Source: Deltaproteobacteria bacterium | Lineage (GTDB): Bacteria; Desulfobacterota; Desulfobacteria; Desulfobacterales; JAFDFH01 | Assembly: GCA_019309945.1 (NCBI GenBank) | Contig: JAFDFH010000004.1 | Location: 1 to 32,930 of the forward strand | Direction of reading: 5' to 3' | Length of the DNA stretch: 32,930 nt | In this document: positions 8,989 through 18,086 of the stretch, in pieces | Numbering within the stretch: position 1 is the first letter of the stretch | How the letters are laid out: every line of letters begins with the position of its first letter | Translations under genes and position numbers: made by a program | Notes under the pieces: model-generated | The model's database searches: none | What the model saw: the letters and a program-made list of their open reading frames with translations, nothing else | Told to the model about the DNA's origin: nothing

Positions 8989-10095
8989 GTGAAACCAGAT
9001 CGGATAGATATTCTTCCCCTGCGACAGCTTAAGTTTGGCTTCGACCAGCAGGACAAACAGCACGCAGCAGAGGTGCTCGCCCGTATTGACGGGTACATCG
9101 CCAACGCGCAAAAGGTTGTCGTGTCTGATTTGATGGTTGATTTTGGTTGCGGATCGAAGAATTGGTCTAAAGAAAGGATAAGTATGCTACTATCCGAGTT
9201 AATCCATGACGATAAAATCGAGTTTGAGTTTGAAAATATTAAAATCGGAAAAAAAGAGGCCCTGCGGTTGCTCTTGAAACCCTCACAATGTGAAGCGGTC
9301 GGTATTGTCCATGCCCAGATTGTTGCGGATGAGGATCTTATAGCCGCCCGAAAACTGGTGAAATTACTTTTAGGGACCGAGGCTCCTCCAAAGCAGAATG
9401 AACTTTGCCGCATTCTGCGCAAGCACCTGAATGGCTGGAAAAACGATCTGGAGAAATTTAAACGATTGGCGGATACGGGTAAATTTCCGGGAAACAGCAC
9501 CATCGATGCTGTCCGGAAGCCCACAGAAAGGCTCTTAGCCCTCCACGAACCGTATCGGTTTATTGATGCGATAAACCGTGAGCGCCAGCAACTCCTGAAT
9601 GTTAGCAAAATCTTCATCGTGTTAAAAGAATTTTACACAGTCAGGATTCATGTCTGGTACGCGCTTGTTGAGGCTTTGGATGCTTTCAGATCCAATTTGT
9701 CAATACTGCAGAAAGACCCCCGGTCGGAAACAGCTCTGCAGGAACTTTGCAGGATCTTTCACGCCGATGAACCTTTTGGCCTTCTGGATAACGTCTTTGA
9801 GCTTATCGCCACGGTTAAAACAGTCAACGACGAGATTGTACTGGAGCAGACGACCGCTGCCAGGGATGCCGCCCATGAGAAAATTGAAAAAATGATCCAG
9901 TGCGTCAGGTGTGCCTTAGATAACACGAACGCCCAAAGAGAGCTGCGCAATCGAGCACTTTATCCTTTACAGGGAATAAAAAAGGGCCTGGGCAGGGCAA
10001 ACAGTTTGACATCGATTGAAGATCTTCTCAACCATGCCCAGGACAAGCTTGATTTATCCCTGGATCACATTGATGAGATCACTTCTGTTCGATAG
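8989..10095 (+). CDS. Probable C-terminal remnant of a BrxC/DUF6079-type P-loop protein
   Basis: The 368-aa product contains no Walker A or B motif. From about residue 165 its helical pattern (DAVRKPTERLLALHEPYRFI, later VWYALVEAL, AVNDE-like TVNDEIV, and a terminal LRNRALYPLQGIKK) resembles, from memory, the tail of the roughly 1,200-aa BREX protein BrxC and related DUF6079 proteins. If so, more than two thirds of the N-terminus, including the ATPase, is missing. The start is a GTG at 8989 with a stop in frame at 8977. No other BREX gene (brxA, brxB, pglX, pglZ, brxL) is in the window. An unbroken frame of this length with a good promoter upstream means it could still be expressed. The identification is from family resemblance only. 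Confidence 0.5.
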   Translation: MKPDRIDILPLRQLKFGFDQQDKQHAAEVLARIDGYIANAQKVVVSDLMVDFGCGSKNWSKERISMLLSELIHDDKIEFEFENIKIGKKEALRLLLKPSQCEAVGIVHAQIVADEDLIAARKLVKLLLGTEAPPKQNELCRILRKHLNGWKNDLEKFKRLADTGKFPGNSTIDAVRKPTERLLALHEPYRFIDAINRERQQLLNVSKIFIVLKEFYTVRIHVWYALVEALDAFRSNLSILQKDPRSETALQELCRIFHADEPFGLLDNVFELIATVKTVNDEIVLEQTTAARDAAHEKIEKMIQCVRCALDNTNAQRELRNRALYPLQGIKKGLGRANSLTSIEDLLNHAQDKLDLSLDHIDEITSVR

Positions 10096-10217
10096 GCAAA
10101 GGGCACGCGCACCCGGCGGCAGAGATTTCTCTTTGCTTGAAACTCCATGTAGGCGAGGGGGCTGGCAGGTGGCGGCGTAATACCTTTGGATGATGAGTAA
10201 ATATTGAGGATTGGACA

Positions 10218-10715
10218 ATGGGTGTATATGATATCAGATCACCGGAGGAATGGCAGAAAATTCTGGATGATGTCTGTCAAGCATCCGGGATGCCGGCGGC
10301 CCTTGTAGACGCCAAAAGTGTAGTACTGCAAAGCAGTGGAAAGAGATGTCCGCTTTGTGCAAAAATCCGGTCAATAAATGAATCGCTGTCATTTATATGC
10401 GCTCAGACGCAACAGTTCATGGTTGAAACGTCCAGGACTTCTCGGAGGCCGGTGATTGATGCTTGTGAGGCGGGCATGTTGAAATTCTTAATACCGCTGT
10501 TCTTAGATGGAGAGTTCACAGGATCAGTTACCGTCTGCGGTTGTTCTTTTCCGGGAGAAGAAATTGAAGTCTTTGGCATTTCACAGGTCACAAAGATGAA
10601 AGAAGACGAAATTATCAGTCTCGTAAAACAGGTGCCTGAAATCGAGCAGGCAAAGGTAGATGAGATCGTAGATCGGTTGTTTCAGAAACTCAAAAGCGAG
10701 GGACACGGTCAATAG
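10218..10715 (+). CDS. PocR-domain sensor protein (stand-alone)
   Basis: The 165-aa protein is a single PocR ligand-binding domain (a PAS-like sensory fold first seen in the PocR regulator of cobalamin and propanediol genes). Diagnostic features are the cysteine pair CPLC (44-47), Cys61, the DACEAG-LKF-IPLF segment (81-94) and the late CGC (107-109). These cysteines may hold a metal, cluster or small ligand. There is no attached output domain, so it must act through a partner. It starts 122 bases after the BrxC-like fragment, across a GC-rich spacer with no recognisable signal, and precedes the DUF362 gene by 61 bases. Confidence 0.8.
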   Translation: MGVYDIRSPEEWQKILDDVCQASGMPAALVDAKSVVLQSSGKRCPLCAKIRSINESLSFICAQTQQFMVETSRTSRRPVIDACEAGMLKFLIPLFLDGEFTGSVTVCGCSFPGEEIEVFGISQVTKMKEDEIISLVKQVPEIEQAKVDEIVDRLFQKLKSEGHGQ

Positions 10716-10776
10716 CATTCATTTAGCGTCTCGGAAATTCATCATCTGAACAGTTTGGTACGAATTCGGGGGGGGC

Positions 10777-11883
10777 ATGAAAAGTAGGGTCTATTTTATC
10801 GATCTAAGGGCGACCTTCAAAGAGAACTTTGTCGCCAAAATGGAAAGACTTTTAAAAACGGTGGGTCTTTGCGGTGCCGTTAAAGAAAGAGAACTTGTTG
10901 CTGTGAAGCTTCATTTCGGAGAATTAGGGAACACCGCCTTTATCCGTCCTGTTTTTTTGCAAAAGATTGTTAAATCCATTAGAGACGCCGGCGGGGTTCC
11001 CTTCCTGACCGATGCCAATACGCTTTACGCCGGAACCCGAAGCGATGCGCCCAGTCATCTTGCCACAGCGATTCAAAACGGTTTTGCGTATCCCGTAGTG
11101 AATGCACCCCTTATAATTGCAGATGGTTTGAGAGGGAAGAGTGAAATATCTGTAACTATAAATCAGAAGCGTTTCAAAAAGGTCTATATCGCTTCGGAGA
11201 TCATTCATGCGGATTCGTTGATATCGGTCGCTCATTTCAAAGGCCATGAACTCTCCGGGTTTGGCGGAACCATTAAAAATCTGGGCATGGGATGTGCCTC
11301 TCGAAAGGGAAAGATGGCACAGCATTCGAGCGTCTGTCCAAAAGTGAAAAAGAAGAAATGTGTTGGCTGCGGAGATTGTATTGATCATTGCTCGCGAAAA
11401 GCATTAAAGCTGGTAGAACAAAAAGCTGAAATTAATTCCAAGAAATGTATCGGTTGTGGGGAATGTATCCTCGTATGCCCCAATAATGCCATCCAAATTC
11501 AGTGGAACCGGTCTATTCCGGAATTCCTGGAAAATATGGTTGAATACACCAAGGGGGTGCTGCAGGGTAAAAAAGAGAAGGCATTATTTTTGAATTTTAT
11601 TACCGATGTCTCTCCGGCGTGTGATTGCCTGCCCCTTAACGATGCACCCATCGTAAGAGATATTGGGGTTGTTGCTTCCAAAGATCCTATTGCGATTGAT
11701 CAGGCGTCGGTCGATCTTGTGAATCAGGAACAGGCGCTTCCAGGTTCATGCCTTACAAAAAACACGCAGCCGGGGGAAGACAAGTTTGCGGGAATGTATC
11801 CAAAAGTGGACTGGACCATCCAGCTCGATTACGGGCAACGTCTAGGGCTTGGAAGTCGCAGTTATGAGCTTGTCAAAATATAA
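10777..11883 (+). CDS. DUF362 protein with two [4Fe-4S] ferredoxin motifs
   Basis: The N-terminal 180 residues match the DUF362 family (VAVKLHFGELGN, FLTDANTLY, ISVAHFKGHELSGFGGTIKNLGMGC). Two bacterial ferredoxin motifs follow: CVGCGDCIDHC (Cys195, 198, 201, 205) and CIGCGECILVCP (Cys224, 227, 230, 234). The remainder returns to DUF362 (ASKDPIAIDQASVDLVN). The family is common in anaerobes and is presumed to act in cytoplasmic electron transfer; no reaction is established. The ATG at 10777 is preceded by a long G run (GGGGGG) that can serve as the ribosome binding site. It is the last gene of a plus-strand trio and converges on the MBL hydrolase gene 27 bases away. Confidence 0.9.
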   Translation: MKSRVYFIDLRATFKENFVAKMERLLKTVGLCGAVKERELVAVKLHFGELGNTAFIRPVFLQKIVKSIRDAGGVPFLTDANTLYAGTRSDAPSHLATAIQNGFAYPVVNAPLIIADGLRGKSEISVTINQKRFKKVYIASEIIHADSLISVAHFKGHELSGFGGTIKNLGMGCASRKGKMAQHSSVCPKVKKKKCVGCGDCIDHCSRKALKLVEQKAEINSKKCIGCGECILVCPNNAIQIQWNRSIPEFLENMVEYTKGVLQGKKEKALFLNFITDVSPACDCLPLNDAPIVRDIGVVASKDPIAIDQASVDLVNQEQALPGSCLTKNTQPGEDKFAGMYPKVDWTIQLDYGQRLGLGSRSYELVKI

Positions 11884-11910
11884 TCACTCGAGTTTGGAAT
11901 AAGATAAAAA

Positions 11911-12744
11911 CTATCTGAGGTGAAAAATTTCCCCGCATTGATCCTGGGTCGCTACGTTTATCTTTGTTTTGTAGTGGGCTAATGCCTCTTGAACACGATT
12001 TAAGGCTTTGTGAGGGGTATTGTTCGTTTCGCTTAGGTGGGCTAAAATAACGTATAACAGCCGATCGTGTTTCAATTCATATAAAAGGTTTTTTGAATCC
12101 TCATTGGAAAGATGACCGGTTCGGCTCTTAATACGTTGTTTTAAAGGCCATGGATAAGGTCCTTCCATAAGCATGGTTACATCGTGATTTGCTTCCAGAA
12201 TTAATAAATCGCATGCTTTAAGATGCTCTTTAACAACGCTTGTTGCAACTCCAAGATCGGTTGCAATTCCAATCTTGGACCCGTTTTGCTTAACCGTAAA
12301 ACCGGCCGGATCTTTTGCATCATGGGAAATGGGAAAGGGATGCACGGTTAATGTATTGATCATGAAGGTTGCACCGCACTCGAAAGTTATTAGGTCGAGA
12401 ATATTTCCTAATTGGGCTTGGCCGGCCTTTTTTGTTTTGTGGCTAATATAAACCGGGAGATTATAACGACGGGATAGAACACCGACGCCCTGGATATGAT
12501 CCGTATGCTCATGGGATACAAGAATGGCATCAAGATTTTCAGGGCATAATCCTTTTGATTTTAACCGGCGTTCGATTTCGATTCCGGACAGCCCCGCGTC
12601 AACAAGTATGGAGGTACAGCCGTCGGAAATGAAAATTGTATTTCCCTTGCTGCCGCTTGCCAGTATGCAAACGGCAAGGTTATAGTCGGGTTTCGCATTA
12701 CAACCCCGTGTGACCGAATCCCCCGGTATTACGTTCTGTTTCAT
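11911..12744 (-). CDS. MBL-fold hydrolase (YycJ/WalJ-like)
   Basis: This is a metallo-beta-lactamase-fold protein with the two-metal motif SHEHTDH (His78, His80, Asp82, His83 from this start), preceded by CILASGSKGN and LVDAGLS, the hallmark of the YycJ-like cytosolic phosphodiesterase/nuclease branch. Later landmarks are SHDAKDPAGF, EANHD and LAHLSETN. I chose the ATG at 12744 (GGA 8 nt upstream); an ATG at 12762 is also in frame. Either start lies inside the end of dut, so the two genes overlap in different frames by roughly 50 bases, an unusually long overlap that implies translational coupling. It is the last gene of the pnp-M16-dut run. Confidence 0.85.
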   Translation of the reverse strand: MKQNVIPGDSVTRGCNAKPDYNLAVCILASGSKGNTIFISDGCTSILVDAGLSGIEIERRLKSKGLCPENLDAILVSHEHTDHIQGVGVLSRRYNLPVYISHKTKKAGQAQLGNILDLITFECGATFMINTLTVHPFPISHDAKDPAGFTVKQNGSKIGIATDLGVATSVVKEHLKACDLLILEANHDVTMLMEGPYPWPLKQRIKSRTGHLSNEDSKNLLYELKHDRLLYVILAHLSETNNTPHKALNRVQEALAHYKTKINVATQDQCGEIFHLR

Positions 12745-13159
12745 CAAGGTGTTCCACGACATTTAATCTGGCCTGATAAACCCGTTGAATAATCATCTGG
12801 GCGATTCTATCACCACGGCGAATCGTATATCTGTTTTTACCCAGGTTGATGACCGCAATCATTATTTCACCACGATAGTCCGAATCAATCGTGCCCGGTG
12901 AATTGATAAGGCCAATACCATGCTTTATGGCCAAACCGCTTCTTGGACGAATTTGGGCTTCAAACCCCTCCGGAACAGCAATCGCAAAACCGCTGGGTAT
13001 CAGTGAAATTGCTCCGGGTTCAAGAATAGCCTCTTTTTCAACTGCAGCACATATGTCCATACCGGCAGACTGCGGTGTCATATAACGGGGCAACGGAATA
13101 TCCGCGTTTAAATCCGGTTTTAAGCGAAGAAATTGAATGGTAGGGGGTTGATCCTTCAT
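12698..13159 (-). CDS. dut: dUTP diphosphatase
   Basis: The enzyme hydrolyses dUTP to dUMP and pyrophosphate, keeping uracil out of DNA and supplying dUMP for thymidylate synthesis. All five trimeric dUTPase motifs are present: AGMDICAA (32-39), RPRSGLA (71-77), GTIDSDYRGE with catalytic Asp92 (89-98), RGDRIAQ (115-121) and the mobile C-terminal arm RNTGGFGHTG (143-152). The length of 153 aa is normal. The ATG overlaps the stop of the M16 protease gene by four bases (ATGA at 13156-13159), and its 3' end is overlapped by the MBL hydrolase gene. Confidence 0.97.
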   Translation of the reverse strand: MKDQPPTIQFLRLKPDLNADIPLPRYMTPQSAGMDICAAVEKEAILEPGAISLIPSGFAIAVPEGFEAQIRPRSGLAIKHGIGLINSPGTIDSDYRGEIMIAVINLGKNRYTIRRGDRIAQMIIQRVYQARLNVVEHLDETERNTGGFGHTGL

Positions 13160-14418
13160 GCGATGATGTCTTCGAATGATTTTTTATCTGTAAGCGGCCC
13201 CAGCAGGGTAAGTGCAAGCCCATTTCTTTGAAAAAGATGTTCGGCCAGGTCGAGAATCTCTTCTTCTGTAACCGACTCGATTTTATCCACAATTTCATTC
13301 AAGGGTATGTTATAGCCAAGATGGATCTCATTTTGCGCAAGTCGAAACATCTGGTTGTCGACACTTTCTGATGCAAGTAGAAGGCCTCCCTTTGTAAATT
13401 CTTTGGCATGACGCAGCTCGTCTGGCTCAACTGGTTTTTTCTTTAGTTTGAGCATTTCCTTTAAAATCAAGTTGATGGCGTTTTGTGCACGTTTAGGATC
13501 GACGCCTACATAGGCCCCGAACATACCGGTGTCGACATAAGATGATATAAATGAATAGACCGCATAGGCAAGACCCCGTCGCTCCCGTATCTCCTGAAAG
13601 AGTCTTGAACTCATATTGCCCCCCAGGATTGTATTCAGGAGCGAAAAGGCATAGCGCCGGGGATCGGTTATGGACAGGCCTTTTGTTCCTAAACAAACAT
13701 GAACCTGTTCAAGTTCTCTGGTGTGCAGTTCAACCCCTGAGCACCCTGTGGGGGTTACCCGTTGAGGAAGTGCGTCACCGATCTGAATGGATTCAAAGGC
13801 CGGGCCAACCCGGTCAACAAAGCGATCATGGGTTAAATTCCCCGCAGCCGAAATGACAATACAATCCGGCTTATAATACTGGTGAAAAAAAGTCTTTAAT
13901 ACTTTAGCATCGAAACTGATAATGTTTTCACGGGTGCCGAGAATGGATTGTCCCAAACCGTTATCACCCCAATAGGCATTTCCTGAAAGTATGTGAACGT
14001 ATTCCTCAGGGCTGTCCTCGACCATTCCGATTTCCTGGAATATAACCGGCCGCTCTTTTTCGACCTCCTCGGCATCAAATACGGAGTTTAAAAATATGTC
14101 AGAGAGAATATCGACCATGGTTTCCAGATGAGCGTCCATTACCCTGGCATGGTAGCAGGTCGTTTCCATGGTCGTAAAGGCGTTTGTTTGGCCCCCGATC
14201 GCATCAAATTCTTTGGCAATTTGAAATGCTGTTCGTTTCCGGGTTCCTTTGAAAATCATGTGTTCAATAAAGTGGGAGAGCCCGCTTTCCGATACGGCTT
14301 CATCTCTGGCCCCCACATTTACCCATACTCCCATGGACACGCTGCGAACATGCGCCATCGCTTTGGTAAGAATTCTGACACCGTTTTTAAGGATGGTCTT
14401 ATTTACCATTGTTGTCAT
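13156..14418 (-). CDS. M16-family zinc metallopeptidase (processing-peptidase type)
   Basis: This is a pitrilysin-family protease with the inverted zinc motif HFIEH (His49, Glu52, His53) and a downstream acidic ligand near residues 122-129 (EKERPVIFQE). It is 420 aa, as expected for the single-subunit bacterial relatives of mitochondrial processing peptidase (YmxG/MlpA type). The second half has the GGNMSSRLFQEIRERRGLAY segment conserved in this group. No signal peptide is visible. It lies 8 bases downstream of pnp and overlaps dut by four bases; a pnp-M16-dut order recurs in many bacteria. The physiological substrate is unknown. Confidence 0.93.
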   Translation of the reverse strand: MTTMVNKTILKNGVRILTKAMAHVRSVSMGVWVNVGARDEAVSESGLSHFIEHMIFKGTRKRTAFQIAKEFDAIGGQTNAFTTMETTCYHARVMDAHLETMVDILSDIFLNSVFDAEEVEKERPVIFQEIGMVEDSPEEYVHILSGNAYWGDNGLGQSILGTRENIISFDAKVLKTFFHQYYKPDCIVISAAGNLTHDRFVDRVGPAFESIQIGDALPQRVTPTGCSGVELHTRELEQVHVCLGTKGLSITDPRRYAFSLLNTILGGNMSSRLFQEIRERRGLAYAVYSFISSYVDTGMFGAYVGVDPKRAQNAINLILKEMLKLKKKPVEPDELRHAKEFTKGGLLLASESVDNQMFRLAQNEIHLGYNIPLNEIVDKIESVTEEEILDLAEHLFQRNGLALTLLGPLTDKKSFEDIIA

Positions 14419-14426
14419 CTTCCGCT

Positions 14427-16514
14427 TTAGTTTTCTTCTTCGAGGGCGTCCTTGAGGCTCAGGCGAATTTTTCCATCCCTGGTTATTTCGAGAACTTTGA
14501 CTTTGATGATATCCCCCTCCTTTACAATATCGGTCACCTTCTTGACACGGTATGGAGCAAGTTGTGAGATATGCACAAGTCCGTCTGTTCCAGGGAGTAT
14601 TTTAACAAAGGCTCCGAAATCCATAATTTTTACGACGGTCCCTTCGTAAATACGGCCAACTTCCGGTTCCAATATAATTTCATTTATCATATTTGAGGCT
14701 GCTTCCCCTTCTTCCTGGGAAAAAGCTGCAATTTTGACCAGGCCTGAATCGTCTACTTCGACGCGTGTATTTGTTTCAGCCTGAATCGTTCTGATTATTT
14801 TCCCACCCGGTCCGATAATTTCACGGATTTTATCAGGCTTTATCTGGATGGTGATTATTTTAGGAGCATAAGGAGAGATTTCTTTACGGGGTTCCCTAAG
14901 GGCTTCCAGCATCTTGTCAAGAATGAAAAGTCGTCCGACCCGGGCTTGTTCAAGGGCTTTTTCCATAATATCTTTGGAAAGTTCATGGATCTTAATGTCC
15001 ATTTGTAGAGAGGTTATACCATCTTTTGTGCCTGCTACTTTGAAGTCCATATCGCCCGTATGATCTTCATCTCCAAGAATATCAGACAGGATCACCACCT
15101 GGTCCCCTTCTTTAACCAGTCCCATTGCGATTCCGGAAACCGGGGCTTTTATGGGAACACCTCCGTCCATAAGCGCAAGACTGGCTGAACATACAGTAGC
15201 CATGGATGAAGAGCCGTTGGACTCAAAGACTTCCGAAACAATGCGAATGGTATAGTCAAACACTTCCTTGGGAGGCAGAACCTTTTCGATGGCTCTGGTC
15301 GATAGACCACCGTGGCCGATATCCCTCCGACTGGGTCCGCCGAGGCGTTTTACTTCTCCGACCGAATAGGGTGGAAAATTATAGTGGAGCATAAAAGGCC
15401 TGAATTCTTCTCCGAGTAACGTTTCCACGCGCTGTTCATCCGGGCCCGAACCAAGGGTGAGGACACCCAGCACCTGGGTTTCTCCGCGGGTAAAGAGAGC
15501 ACTGCCGTGGGGTCGTGGAAGTATTCCGGTTTTACAGGTAATCGACCGTATTTCATCAAATTTTCTTCCATCAATACGGCGTCCTTCCTTCAGGACAAGT
15601 TCGCGCGCGATGCTTTTTTGTAAATCATGAAATATTTCTGATATTTCTTTCTCGCAATGGGCGTAATCATTTTTAAGCGTTTCAAATAGCTCTGATTGGA
15701 CCGCACCAATCGCTTGGTTACGTTGTATTTTCCCGGGGACGAGGATGGCTTCCCGCAGGGACGAAGCGGCTTTCGTGTCAATCTTGCGGACCAGTTCCTC
15801 GTCCTTTATAGGTGGCAAATAAAACCGTTTGGTTACCCCGGCAGACTCCTTGAGTTTTAGTTGGATATCAATAATCGGCTGCATTTCCTGATGACCGAAA
15901 AAAATGGCTTCAAGCATATCAGCTTCACTGACCATGTTGCCGCCACCTTCCACCATAACCACCCCGGTTTTTGAACCGGCGATAATGAGGTTGATATCGC
16001 TTTCTGCTAGTTCCGGGATCGCCGGATTTATTATAAATTGACCGTTTATACGTCCGACCCGAATACATGCAATGGGTCCTGCGAACGGAATGTTTGATAT
16101 TTCAAGTGCAGCAGACGCACCGATCATCGCAAGGATATCCGGTTCAGTTTCAGGGTCCATGGACAGAACCGTTGCAATCACCTGAGTTTCATAACGATAC
16201 CCTTTGGGAAAGAGCGGCCGAATGGGGCGGTCGATCAGACGGGCGGTTAATGTTTCCTTTTCACTGGGTCTTCCGATTTCACGCCTGAAATAGTTTCCCG
16301 GTATCCGTCCGGCGGCATAAATTTTTTCCTGATATTCAACTGTAAGCGGTAAAAAATCAATTTCAGCCCTTAACTCATTAGAAGACACAACCGCAACCAA
16401 TACGATTGTATCTCCATACTGGACCACTACTGAACCCGATGCTTGTTTGGCAATCGTCCCGGTCTGAATGCTCAGGATCTTACCACCGAGTTCTGTGTTA
16501 AATGAATTTTCCAT
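14427..16514 (-). CDS. pnp: Polyribonucleotide nucleotidyltransferase (PNPase)
   Basis: The enzyme degrades RNA 3' to 5' by phosphorolysis and can add nucleotides in reverse. The 695-aa protein has two RNase PH cores (about 1-220 and 310-545), a KH domain (about 550-610, with the GXXG loop GPGGK) and an S1 domain (about 618-690). The second core keeps the catalytic acidic stretch [19 protein letters not shown]. The start is supported by AGGAG seven nt upstream of the ATG. It is preceded by rpsO, the classic rpsO-pnp order. The 5' leader can form small stem-loops, in keeping with the leader-based autocontrol known in E. coli. Confidence 0.98.
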   Translation of the reverse strand: MENSFNTELGGKILSIQTGTIAKQASGSVVVQYGDTIVLVAVVSSNELRAEIDFLPLTVEYQEKIYAAGRIPGNYFRREIGRPSEKETLTARLIDRPIRPLFPKGYRYETQVIATVLSMDPETEPDILAMIGASAALEISNIPFAGPIACIRVGRINGQFIINPAIPELAESDINLIIAGSKTGVVMVEGGGNMVSEADMLEAIFFGHQEMQPIIDIQLKLKESAGVTKRFYLPPIKDEELVRKIDTKAASSLREAILVPGKIQRNQAIGAVQSELFETLKNDYAHCEKEISEIFHDLQKSIARELVLKEGRRIDGRKFDEIRSITCKTGILPRPHGSALFTRGETQVLGVLTLGSGPDEQRVETLLGEEFRPFMLHYNFPPYSVGEVKRLGGPSRRDIGHGGLSTRAIEKVLPPKEVFDYTIRIVSEVFESNGSSSMATVCSASLALMDGGVPIKAPVSGIAMGLVKEGDQVVILSDILGDEDHTGDMDFKVAGTKDGITSLQMDIKIHELSKDIMEKALEQARVGRLFILDKMLEALREPRKEISPYAPKIITIQIKPDKIREIIGPGGKIIRTIQAETNTRVEVDDSGLVKIAAFSQEEGEAASNMINEIILEPEVGRIYEGTVVKIMDFGAFVKILPGTDGLVHISQLAPYRVKKVTDIVKEGDIIKVKVLEITRDGKIRLSLKDALEEEN

Positions 16515-16527
16515 TTTTATCTCCTAA

Positions 16528-16559
16528 ACCGGACGAGCCGGAACCAAAAAAGTTTGGTT
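16528..16559 (-). promoter_or_regulatory. Stem-loops in the pnp leader
   Basis: Two small dyads precede the pnp ribosome binding site: AACCAAA with TTTGGTT (16542-16559) and CCGG-CTCGT-CCGG (16528-16541 region). In the pnp transcript they would sit just 5' of the AGGAG. They may be RNase or PNPase autoregulation sites by analogy with enteric pnp; the analogy is inference. Read on the plus strand, the first dyad is followed by a T run. Confidence 0.35.
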
Positions 16560-16583
16560 TTTTTAAATTTTTTCACAATTATT

Positions 16584-16661
16584 ATCACGAAAGCACAATA
16601 ATCAGAAAATACGAAAAATTCTTTTTACTTTTTTGCTTTAGCACTTGCGTGTTTTCGTGAT
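16584..16661. repeat. Inverted repeat between rpsO and pnp
   Basis: ATCACGAAAGCAC (16584-16596) faces GTGTTTTCGTGAT (16649-16661), a 13-bp dyad with one mismatch enclosing 52 AT-rich bases. It lies in the rpsO-pnp spacer and could fold as an RNase-processing hairpin in the co-transcript. The rest of the 286-base spacer shows nothing else that I can name. Confidence 0.4.
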
Positions 16662-16800
16662 TGATTTTTATTTTTACCACAAAAACCACAAATTCTATTT
16701 AAAAGGTACTAAAGCAAAATGAGGTCATGCCAACGTCACAATGCTCTGTGAAAATGTGTTGTCCCTTCCGCCAAGATGCGGTGGGAAGCACTTTCGAGGT

Positions 16801-17070
16801 CTATCTTCGCAACCCCAGGGTTCCAATGATGGTTCGGTATCTTTTTATGTCTTTGTTTTTTACGTAAGTTAGAAGTCGGCGTCGGCGACCGACCAATATC
16901 AACAAACCTCTTCTGGAGTGATGATCTTTTTTATGGACCTTCAGGTGTTCGGTAAGATAGGTAATCCGATGAGTCAGAAGCCCAATCTGAACCTCTGGAG
17001 AACCTGTATCCTTCTCATGGAGTTTAAATCGAGCAATGAGATTTTTTTTATCTTCTGCTGTCATAACCAC
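16801..17070 (-). CDS. rpsO: 30S ribosomal protein S15
   Basis: The 89-aa protein matches S15 throughout, including the [13 protein letters not shown] and [12 protein letters not shown] segments that contact 16S rRNA helices 20-22. The chosen start is a GTG at 17070 with GGAGG ten nt upstream; an ATG two codons later (17064) is an alternative that gives a conventional MTAEDKK start. It sits between truB and pnp in the translation cluster. Confidence 0.97.
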   Translation of the reverse strand: MVMTAEDKKNLIARFKLHEKDTGSPEVQIGLLTHRITYLTEHLKVHKKDHHSRRGLLILVGRRRRLLTYVKNKDIKRYRTIIGTLGLRR

Positions 17071-17144
17071 TTTCTTTATACCTCCTATTAAAATGAAATT
17101 CGTTGTAATTCGTTTAATGAATTTCCGATGTTGAATGTATCGCC

Positions 17145-18059
17145 TTATTCGACAAAACTTACAATATATTTATATTTATGACTTTCTTTTAGCGACTGGA
17201 TTACGGCAATTAGATTTCTGTTCTTATCAACGATTTTAATATAGCGTTCAGCGTTATCTGTTTGGCGCGATCGGATGTCATTTTTAGTTATGGTATTGCC
17301 CTGCTTTATTTTTTCAGTTAACCCTTTATCGGCAAGGTGTTGAGGCAAGTCCGGTAAGGCGTTTGTCATACTTATCAATCGATCCGTCACTCTTCCGGTC
17401 AAGGACAGTTTTTCCAGTTCAGACAAGGTAAGGGCCTCCTTGAGGGTAAACCCACTGCTTGCAGTTCTTCTCAATTCTTTGAGGTGACCTCCACAACCCA
17501 GAGATTTTCCGATGTCTGCGCAAAGGGTCCGGATATATGTACCTGCTGAACAAAACGTTTCAAAACGTATGAACGGCAGACGGATTTCGAGTATTTTAAT
17601 ATATGAAATAAAAACAGGCCTGGCCGGTTTCTGCACAGGTTTGCCGCTTCGCGCCAGTTTGTAAAGGGCAACGCCTTTATGCTTTAATGCGGAATAAAGC
17701 GGTGGAAACTGTTCAATTGTTCCTTCAAACTGTTGAATTACGGATTGTATCTTTTTTTCAGAACAGTCAATCCGGTCGCTTGTAGAAATAATACTTCCGG
17801 TTGAATCTTGCGTGTCGGTTTCAATTCCCAAATGAAGAACAGCCGTATATTTTTTCCAGCCGTGAAGAAAAAACCTGGCAAGCTTCGTGGCTTTGTTAAT
17901 ACAGCAGATCAAGACACCGGTTGCAAATGGATCAAGCGTGCCGGTGTGTCCAACCTTTCTGGCACCCAGCAATTTTTTGATAACGGCCACCACCCTGGCC
18001 GATGTAATATCTGCAGGTTTATCAACAACAATAATTCCACTGGATTCATTTGCACCCAT
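17145..18059 (-). CDS. truB: tRNA pseudouridine-55 synthase
   Basis: The enzyme converts U55 in the T-loop of tRNAs to pseudouridine. The catalytic motif [12 protein letters not shown] carries Asp43, and the family's VVDKP start region is at residues 11-15. Motif II-type residues ([16 protein letters not shown]) and the thumb region follow. The length of 304 aa is typical, with a C-terminal extension in place of a clear PUA domain. It starts 27 bases downstream of nrnA and precedes rpsO by 74 bases in the same transcript direction, as in many nusA-infB-rbfA-truB-rpsO-pnp clusters. Confidence 0.96.
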   Translation of the reverse strand: MGANESSGIIVVDKPADITSARVVAVIKKLLGARKVGHTGTLDPFATGVLICCINKATKLARFFLHGWKKYTAVLHLGIETDTQDSTGSIISTSDRIDCSEKKIQSVIQQFEGTIEQFPPLYSALKHKGVALYKLARSGKPVQKPARPVFISYIKILEIRLPFIRFETFCSAGTYIRTLCADIGKSLGCGGHLKELRRTASSGFTLKEALTLSELEKLSLTGRVTDRLISMTNALPDLPQHLADKGLTEKIKQGNTITKNDIRSRQTDNAERYIKIVDKNRNLIAVIQSLKESHKYKYIVSFVE

Positions 18060-18086
18060 AGGGATTCTTTCACCTACCAGCCAGGA

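Noticed and set aside
8976-9617. 213-residue minus-strand frame opposite the BrxC-like gene
   Set aside because: Its Ser/Arg-rich composition is typical of an antisense shadow, and the plus-strand frame is longer, with a promoter and a recognisable family pattern.
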